Shown: positions 57,541 through 64,000 of the stretch, piece by piece
Layout: each line of letters opens with the position of its first letter
How positions within the stretch are numbered: position 1 is the stretch's first letter
Source of the DNA: Monoplex corrugatus
Lineage: Eukaryota > Mollusca > Gastropoda > Littorinimorpha > Ranellidae
Length of the DNA stretch: 64,000 bases
Assembly: GCA_030674185.1 (NCBI GenBank)
Contig: JAPXFY010000015.1
Location: forward strand, 16,647,017 to 16,711,016
Direction of reading: 5' to 3'
Notes under the pieces: generated by a model
Databases searched by the model: none
Told to the model about the DNA's origin: nothing
Seen by the model: the letters and a program-made list of their open reading frames with translations, nothing else
Made by a program: the position numbers and the translations under genes

Positions 57541-60500
57541 ACACTTTTCCTCTAATATCACTTATAGTGAAAAGACGTTAAATTAAAGAACGAACACACA
57601 CACACACACACACAAACACTTGTAATCATAAATAATGAATACGCTGTTGTAAGTAGACTTCTAATTTACAGGTACTGTACAAAAGATTTTCTCACTGGAC
57701 AGATACATTTCCAATAATTCACACATTAAATATCGGTAATAAATAAATGGCAGACGAGACAATTCTAGTTTTTGACGCATCACTCGGTGTGAATCTACAA
57801 TCATACAGTCGTTGTCGTCAGCAAACAATCTTTCCCAGCTTAACTGCTTTGTCTACAAATGGTACTGTCGTGTTTCATGTTTTGGATTTGGTGATGGTGT
57901 TTTTGGCTTTGAAAAAAATATGTTGTACTTGACAATTATCTTTTCGTTAAAGAATGCTGCTGCTTTTTATTTGTTTTTTGTTTGTTTGTTTAGCTGTATT
58001 TTCCCCTTGCTTTTTCCTTTTTCTTTTTTTTTAAATAAGTATTTATATTCTCTGTTCATGCGCTTCTGATTTTGGTTTATCTGAACGCAGGCGTTCGCAG
58101 AAGTTTGGAGTTTGTTCAAGAGGGTTCGTTGCACTGGGACAATTTCATATGCGCTCCCCCAAATCTGCCAGCAGTTATCTGGCAGACTCTCTAAGCCTGC
58201 GCTGACAAGGTCTTTGAAATGGGAAGCGAGGGGAAGAGATCTATGTAACACTAAGCTGACACCACCAGAACAATGGAAACATTAAGATGGGCAGCGACAC
58301 GCTGGTTCTTGATGTTCACGGTTCTACCCGAAAAACCCACCCCTCAAAGAAGAAAACAAAACAACAAAAATTGCCCGTCCCGCGGTTGCATTTTTTATCA
58401 TGTAATAAAAAAACAAGAAACCAAAACGAAACAGAGTAATATTCCTCATGAAGTTACCTTTTCTCTAGCAACCACTTTGGTCTCATCGTCCATCCAGTCC
58501 AGGTCTTCCAGCAGTTCGTTGAACGCCTTCTTCAGCTCCACGATCATCTTCAGGGCCTGGCCACAGACTACACACTTTAGTTAGAGTTTGAGGGGAAATT
58601 GTGTGTTAATTTGGAGTTTGTTTGGTATTTGTTCACGAGGGATTCATCACACTCAGACGATTCCATATGCGCTCCACCCAAATCTGCCAGCAATTATCTG
58701 GCAGACTTCCTGCGCCTGCGCTGTGTTATTGAGTACAAAAGGTAAAGGGAAAGTTCTCCTATAACTGAGCGATAACTTGGCGTCAGAGACCTCAACTTCT
58801 CCCGGTGCTAGCATTATGAGGGCAGTGTTCAGATCCTTTCCCTTGGTGCTTTATTTTCCACGTCTCTAAAAAGAGACAGGTGTCCATGTCCAGCTGGGTG
58901 GACTGGGGCACCGAATAGCAGTAACTACGGTGCCCTCGGTTTGTTCTGATTTGTATTACCTAATTAAAGAAGTATTTAACATCAATCAACCAATTAATTA
59001 ACAGACAAGAAAAATCAGACACAAAAAACAAACAAGCAATGTAATATTACCTACTATATAAATTAAGCATCATAACAGATATTACCTAATTTGTAAATCA
59101 AGTATTATAACTAACAGTCCCTATTACGGAAATCAAGCAATGCAGCTAATATAACCTACTATGCAAATCAAGCAATACAACCAATATTACCTACTATATA
59201 AATCAAGCAATATAACTAATATTACCTACTACATGTATGTAAACCAAGTAACAGAACTAATATTACCTATGTAAATCGAGCAATAGCACTAATATTTCCT
59301 ACTATGTCAATCAAGCAACAGAGATAATATTCTCTATTATATGAATCAATCAATGTAACCAGTATTATCTTGATACTCTCAAAAATGGAAATCAAGCAAT
59401 ACCTTCTATGTAAATCAAGCAACAAAAAATAAATACAAACCAAAAAACTACCATCACGTAGTAGGCAAATCAAGCAACAGAACTAATATTCTCTACCATG
59501 TAAGTTGAACAATACAAATAATATTCCCTACTATGCTAATCAAACAACATGAGTAATATTCCTACTAAGTAAATTAAGCGATAAAACTAAATCAAGCAAT
59601 ATATCTAGCATTCCCTACAATGTAAGTCAAGCAACATTACGAATATATTCTAATATGTGAATCGAACAATAGACGCAATAACCCCTACATGTGCATCAAA
59701 CAATCTATCAATATTACCTGTTGCGTGAATTAGTCAATGTAACTTATATGCCCTACTATGTAAATCAAACAATATAACTAATATTCCTTACTGTGCAAAT
59801 CAGGCAATATAACTAATATTCCTTACTGTGCAAATCAGGCAATATAACTGATATTTCTTACTGTGCAAAGCAGGCAATATAACTTATATTACCTATGATG
59901 TATCCTAAAGCCATAATCGAGATGTGAGCCCGGACCCCGTACAATGTAAGAATTTTAGAACCGAACCATTCACTCGAAGGGGGCTTCTTTTCTGAAGACC
60001 TTCTGCTGTCCAGCTTTCCCCGGAGTTTCGTGCTACCAGTTTTCTCTACTACATCCTTGGCTTGTTCGTCAAGGACCTAGTCAACCAACCAACTCTTCAT
60101 TTTGCAGGGGAGAGAGATGGCACAAATCTTAACATTTCTCGGGTCCAGCACAATAAGGCAGCACCAATCTCTTCCCCCATGCTGCTTCAGCTTCTTCAAC
60201 CTTCAACAGGGTCTGATACTCATTCACAGCTGGGTGGACCAATGGACGCGTGCACAAATTCCCTCCCCCCACCCCACCCGAACCAACACTTACCATGCCC
60301 TTCGCCTCTTCGTCGAAGGCCTGATCCACAAACATATTTCCCACGGCTAATCCCATGTGCGTGGTGGCGTAGAAAGCGCACGTGCGAAATCTGGAGCGTG
60401 CTGCTGCCGTGCCCGAAACCACCTGACATATGACGTCATCATCTGTTAAGGTCAAGGTCGGATAAAACTGCCTAAGACCGAACGAGTGTTTCATTGTGAA

Positions 60501-61351
60501 TGTAATCACGGAAGGAAGGAACAAATAAACAAACTACAGTTTTGTAGCATTGCTTTTCAATGTGGAAGCATCCTTACATGCAGTTGATCAGTTCATCCAT
60601 CACACACGCACATACAAACGTACAAACAACACATACATACACACACCACACACGCATGCGTGCGCGCGCGCGCACAACACACACCCCACACACACACACA
60701 CACAAACCCCGCAAATCCAACCAAATAACAGATCATCCAACTTGATCAACCAACGACCCAATCAACCAATCAATTAACCCCTAATAAACGACCAACGAAA
60801 CCAAACTCGAGAATTATACATACTTTAAAAAGACTTCTGGCTAACTTCCCGGATTTAACCAAAAATAAACTTAACCGAGTCACAATTGTTACACATATTT
60901 TGTCATATTTTTTTACTTTTTGAATTTTGTTTGCCTTGGTGTCGTTTTGTCAGTATGCTTATTTGGTTGTCCTCCTCTTTCTTCTTTTTTCAACACACAG
61001 AATCAAGCACTACCTTCCTATATCTTAAGAGATTTCCCTGTGTAAAACCAAACCTCCAAACCAACTGATCCTACAAATTTCCCCGTACTTAAACCAACCA
61101 TCCAAACACCGATTAATTGTGGAAGTTTTCCTTATCCCTCACATCCAAAAAACTAAGCGTGTTACTCTAAGAACACATGTTTACAAAAACAAACGAAAGA
61201 AATTCCAGTATTTATCTTAACTACCCAAAGCATGCTGAGAAGGCTACAGTCACGTACTTTGTCAAAATCCAGGAAGAAGTCCCTGTACTTTTCGGACAAG
61301 GTGGACGCTCTATTCATGACGATCCTCCACACCACATAGTTGACCACCGTT
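45876..61351 (-). CDS. M13 zinc metallopeptidase (neprilysin/ECE-like), 3' part, 13 exons
   Basis: Membrane-type M13 peptidases cleave extracellular peptides. Exons in coding order: 61258-61351, 60294-60422, 58458-58556, 57332-57409, 56914-57017, 56205-56263, 55397-55448, 53661-53728, 52972-53102, 48988-49053, 47205-47323, 46638-46714, 45876-45975. They encode about 390 residues. Signatures in order: [39 protein letters not shown] (substrate-binding NAxY region), [23 protein letters not shown] (HExxH zinc site), [15 protein letters not shown] (third zinc ligand Glu), LLPGLDF, NQLFF, HSPGRFR, and terminal CVVW before TAA. The first listed exon needs two bases from an upstream exon, so the cytoplasmic, transmembrane and N-terminal ectodomain parts lie beyond 61351 or outside the window. 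All junctions keep phase except exon 47205-47323, which is 119 nt where a multiple of three is required. Several family members are possible (neprilysin, PHEX-like, ECE); I do not assign one. Confidence 0.9.
47205..47323 (-). CDS. M13 peptidase exon with an internal frame break
   Basis: The upstream exon 48988-49053 ends in phase 0 (TAC AGG, donor gtaaga), and the downstream exon 46638-46714 starts in phase 0 (ATC TGG TGC). This exon is 119 nt, so one base is missing or two are extra. In phase 0 from the acceptor it reads AYRKG and then meets TGA; in another frame it reads [18 protein letters not shown] and [10 protein letters not shown]. Family members have AYRKW continuous here, so the break falls in the G-rich stretch near 47295-47305. 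It may be a real mutation, an assembly indel, or a missed microexon. Confidence 0.7.
47364..47790 (-). repeat. 117-bp minisatellite beside M13 exon 47205-47323
   Basis: Four units start near 47366, 47483, 47600 and 47714 (periods 117, 117, 114). The first two are nearly identical; later ones decay. The array begins about 40 bases from the exon's acceptor. Confidence 0.88.
48141..48450 (+). repeat. Dispersed repeat family A, copy 4
   Basis: GTTTAAAACCCAGCCGACTG, CATATCAATGCATTTGCACA and AAATTACCTAAAATTGCTTC match copies 1 and 2. It lies in an M13 intron. Confidence 0.75.
49672..49965 (-). mobile_element. tRNA-derived SINE, family C, copy 2
   Basis: Shares CATAAGCCAGCCATTGACAT, TCCACCCTTTACCCACCA and GTCTGGCGTTCATCCACTTG with the other copies. 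It lies downstream, in the genomic + direction, of the M13 exon 48988-49053, within an intron. Confidence 0.65.
50856..51215 (-). mobile_element. tRNA-derived SINE, family B, copy 4
   Basis: Contains the family body and, at 51165-51215 read on -, CATGCTGACAACACAAGAGT and AGGGGTTCGACCC, a clear B box for the second tRNA-like module. A poly(A) run of about 24 follows at 51220 on +. Confidence 0.65.
51280..51470 (+). repeat. Degenerate GTGATGTGGTGT-type array
   Basis: Words such as GTGTAATGTGGTGTGGTGAA recur irregularly, with AAGCGTG interspersed. Confidence 0.65.
51868..51956 (+). repeat. (GA)n / (GACAGA)n microsatellite
   Basis: Pure GA followed by six GAGACA-type hexamers and GA again, in an M13 intron. 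Confidence 0.92.
52670..52950 (-). mobile_element. tRNA-derived SINE, family C, copy 3
   Basis: The - strand head reads GATAGTCATGTGGGTAAGAC (A box) and TGGGTTCGATCC (B box), like a tRNA. It stops about 16 bases from the splice donor (52966-52971) of M13 exon 52972-53102. Confidence 0.75.
53438..53521 (+). repeat. (CA)n microsatellite in an M13 intron
   Basis: CA run with one ACAACAC interruption, within a broader CA-rich region from about 53160. Confidence 0.95.
53661..53728 (-). CDS. M13 peptidase exon carrying the HEITH catalytic motif
   Basis: This 68-nt exon begins after gttacag and ends before gtaagt. It encodes [21 protein letters not shown], holding the two zinc-binding histidines and the catalytic glutamate. 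It joins in phase with 55397-55448 upstream (AA plus G gives Lys) and 52972-53102 downstream. Confidence 0.93.
53863..54863 (+). pseudogene. Reverse transcriptase fragment (CR1/L2 type), one frameshift
   Basis: First frame: [20 protein letters not shown], then [10 protein letters not shown] (intact YADD), then [12 protein letters not shown]. The frame changes near 54235-54245, after which [26 protein letters not shown] and the C-terminal [17 protein letters not shown] and WNKLP follow to the stop at 54866. One missing base explains the break. The 5' half (endonuclease, RT motifs 0-3) is gone. Confidence 0.8.
55021..55110 (+). repeat. (TG)n/(CGTG)n tract in the LINE 3' UTR
   Basis: TG run turning into GTGCGTGC repeats, placed between the RT stop and the LINE 3' end. 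Confidence 0.9.
55481..55586 (+). repeat. (TG)n microsatellite in an M13 intron
   Basis: Begins about 35 bases from the acceptor of exon 55397-55448. Confidence 0.95.
56440..56830 (+). repeat. (CAT)n/(CAC)n trinucleotide tract in an M13 intron
   Basis: About 390 bases of CAT and CAC triplets broken by a repeated word, ATGAAAATCAT or similar, about every 30-45 bases. Confidence 0.92.
56857..56897 (+). repeat. (CAAA)n tetranucleotide microsatellite
   Basis: About ten AAAC units, just inside the donor side of exon 56914-57017. Confidence 0.93.
57462..57539 (+). repeat. (CA)n microsatellite in an M13 intron
   Basis: Pure CA run of nearly 80 bases. Confidence 0.95.
58095..58310 (-). mobile_element. 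tRNA-derived SINE, family B, partial copy 5
   Basis: GGAGTTTGTTCAAGAGGGTT, CTGCCAGCAGTTATCTGGCA and TAACACTAAGCTGACACCAC match the family body. The tRNA-like head is lost. It lies in an M13 intron. Confidence 0.6.
58602..58730 (-). mobile_element. tRNA-derived SINE, family B, partial copy 6
   Basis: Only the distal body is present (GAGGGATTCATCACACTC, CCAAATCTGCCAGCAATTAT). It starts about 45 bases upstream (+ coordinates) of the M13 exon at 58458-58556. Confidence 0.55.
59025..59900 (+). repeat. ~36-bp degenerate tandem array
   Basis: About two dozen decayed units of the type ACTATGTAAATCAAGCAATA, TAACTAATATTACCT. The least diverged units are around 59780-59880. It lies in the M13 intron between the exons at 58458 and 60294. 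Confidence 0.8.
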
Positions 61352-61877
61352 CTGTTGGATCAAAGAGACCGAGTGCAATTTCACGCGGCAAAACGAACAA
61401 AGGTGGTTATTATCATAAGAAAAAAAATGGCGACATAGTCATCTTCACCACTAGCTATAAAAAAAAAAAAAAAGCAGATTCAAGGCAAATACACGTGACA
61501 GCTGCAACATCATCACAACGCAAGTCGCATCCAGTGCATATTCATCATCATCATCATAATCATCATAATCATCATTATCATCATCACCATCGTCATTCAG
61601 GAAAGACGTTTGAGGGAGAGGTGGACATGGGGAAACTGACCATAGTCAGTGTATAACAATACGTCCTACTACCACGCTGCCCAAATTCTCCCACTGGTTT
61701 CTCTTACGTTAACCATTCTGAAAAGTAAATGTGTGTGTGTGTGTGGGGGGGGGGGGGGGGCGGATTTGGGGGAGGGGATCAATTCCATCATTTCAACGTC
61801 CCATTAATACTTTACCATAACATCTGTAAAGGTTTATTAATGCTGTTGACTGAAGAAGCTTCGAGTTACTCTTATGT

Positions 61878-62115
61878 TGTTGTTTTTGTTCAAAGCCTAG
61901 CTGCCTGCGCACAGCCGTATCAGGGCTATGACCATCTCAAAAAGCACACAATACCTCACAGGAAAAAGAAAAGAAAGTACACATATCAATGCAGTTGCGC
62001 GCTTAATCTATTTATATACCCATGATGTTGACCATTCCGTTCAATTCATCACCCAGGGGTTAAAAAACAAATCTGGATACAAGTCTCAACATAACTTAAG
62101 GACACTAAACCATAT
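61878..62115 (+). repeat. Dispersed repeat family A, copy 5
   Basis: GTTCAAAGCCTAGCTGCCTG, CGTATCAGGGCTATGACCAT and ACACATATCAATGCAGTTGC match the family; it is more diverged than the rest. Confidence 0.7.
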
Positions 62116-64000
62116 AGGTCTATAGGGAGTAAACATCACACATTTTCTCACTCTCTGTTTCTTTGACACTGAATGTTTCATGGTTCATCTGCTTGTTTTT
62201 TTTTTTTTATTAGTATGCTTATAGTGTATGTGTTGAATAGCAAAAACTAGTGTAAGACAGGTCAAGTGAGACAAAGTGCTGTTATCTTTAACTAATGGTG
62301 TTTTGAAGTTTAAGCACACACCTCTCTCCCCATCGATCGATTTTTCAAAAAGAAAAAAAAATAAAGAAAGAAACAGAAATGAAGACTGAACTTGACTGCT
62401 TTCTCACTTAGCTTGTTAAACCCAAGAGGCAGGGACTTTATTGCTTTCACGCTGATCTTCTTAACGGTATAAAAACAAGAACACGCCAGAAATCGGCTTT
62501 GACGGTCCAAGGGAAATAACCGCTGATTGTCAGTGTGTCAGACTCTGACACAGTTTGCTCTCTTGGGAGAAGAGCTGGAAGTTTGTGCTATGTTCATTCC
62601 TTGGCGTCGTGTCAAGCTGTATTGTTATCCGCTTTGTCGTGTTGCACATTGCTGTCTTTTGTGATGTTGCATTGTACAATTTAATGCTATTATTCTAATT
62701 ACTTACAGCTGACCATTTCATTGTCATGAAGATTCTCCAGTCCTGTCTGTTCTAGGCAAGCCTCTGAATGTATCTAACACTTATCTGGGTATATAAACAT
62801 CTGGTTCGGCAGGCATGCGTTGTTGAACTGTACTGTATTGTAAGGCTTATGGAGTGTTCTGAACTTACGGTTTTTGTGCTTTGTATCTGCTTCTATACTA
62901 GCTGAATGGGTGGCGCAAACTATATTAGATTTGAGAAGTTCCACAACATGGGAGATAATTTCTACGTGACTGTTAAGAGTTATGTCCTTTAATAATATTA
63001 TAAAAATTCTCCCTGCTTCCCTCTTATTTCTTTGGTGTATTGTAAGGCGTTTTTGTTGAACTGCACTGTATTGAATTGTATTGTACTGTATGTATTGTAT
63101 GTAGTTTTTGGATTAAAATGTATTGCATCGAGTTGCAGTGTTGTGTTGTGTGGCGAAATGTCAGGCTCGCAAGCCACAGGCAGCGACTTCGAACAAATGT
63201 TAAGTTGCGTTAAAACCTAGTCTTCTCAACCCCAATTTTACTGTGCCATCGTGATGCTTGTGTAAGTGTACATTCAAGTAAGCCAGCCCTCGCACCCTTT
63301 ACCATGTTCTCAACTCCAGGCTCTCACCTGAGAAAGACATCCCGTCTGCATTATCTGTATGGCAGACATGGACATAAAACCTGAATTCATTATTATACCA
63401 AGGGGACTGAAAGTCTATCGACAAGAATGATCACTATGTACATTGTCTGTCTTGCTGACAGACTTTTGACAAAGACACTGACACATGTGGATACAAATGA
63501 ATACAATGCGATTAACCCCTAGATTTCGATGTACGTATTACACTGAATACTTGTCTATTACATTTATTGATTGCACACTGTGCGTATTTCAAGATAACTG
63601 TAAATGTAAAAAATTAATTGACAAAAGGAAGTTTTCAATAATAATTAAAGTGCAATACAATTTAATGTAGCTCAACTCAGTGCAACCCACTGTAACTTAC
63701 TGCAGTATGTTACAAAATAGCACTCTCAGAAATCCGTTTGGGTCTTTGATTTCCTCTTTCTCTATTATTTATTTATAAATCATACATTTATGGGCATGCT
63801 TATGACTTATGCCGTAATCTTTTTGGATCCTCCCCACAGTGCATTTGTGGCATAAATGTGTGGATGGAATTCCTTCCGAGCACAGAGAAACTGAAATAAA
63901 GCTGACTTCCAAAACCACTATGATTTTTCTTTGATACACAGCCCGCAGCAATCATTTCTTGGTCTGATTAAATAATCAGCACACAGACAAACCTATCAGG
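62116..64000. other. Upstream M13 intron or flank, no exon recognised
   Basis: I searched the - strand for M13 N-terminal motifs and found none. The region includes TATTG/TGTTG-rich sequence near 63050-63150. Confidence 0.4.

Noticed and set aside
62701..62780. Possible further M13 exon on the - strand with a GTAAGT donor (plus ACTTAC at 62701)
   Set aside because: The translation has an in-frame stop and does not resemble M13 N-terminal sequence.

Overview
The window is animal nuclear DNA: intron-rich genes with GT-AG introns, abundant (TG)n/(CA)n microsatellites, tRNA-derived SINEs, several non-LTR retrotransposon clades and cut-and-paste DNA transposons. The element mix and long TG tracts suggest a marine mollusc, probably a gastropod. 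That is an inference; no single gene settles it.

Two host genes lie tail to tail. On the + strand, 13506-33549 holds a complete 12-exon CSTF1 gene (cleavage stimulation factor 50 kDa subunit, 434 codons plus stop), whose splice phases I followed exon by exon. On the - strand, 61351 down to 45876 holds the 3' half of an M13 (neprilysin/ECE-like) zinc metallopeptidase in 13 exons, including HEITH, the ENIAD motif and the CxxW end. Its 5' exons were not found in the window. One of its exons has a length that does not fit the reading frame.

The rest is a mobile-element landscape. 1-13400 holds SINEs, three copies of an RTE-like LINE and a TIR-flanked element whose single ORF joins a retroviral-type integrase, a CXC-like cysteine-rich domain and a Ulp1-type cysteine protease (Ginger-like). 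CSTF1 intron 2 contains a 4.5-kb TIR element (14704-19210, ATAT target duplication). It carries a two-exon OTU cysteine-protease gene, broken by two apparent one-base losses, and many copies of the 12-mer GTCACATACGAC. Intron 8 holds an internally deleted piggyBac element with TTAA ends (27317-29100), and intron 11 a LINE fragment. 33550-45875 is intergenic with SINEs and minisatellites. The M13 introns hold a 5'-truncated CR1/L2-like LINE, SINEs and long tandem arrays.

The strongest candidate for something undescribed is the OTU-bearing transposon with its repeated 12-bp motif. It sits inside a tandemly duplicated splice acceptor of CSTF1. The integrase-CXC-Ulp1 element is second.
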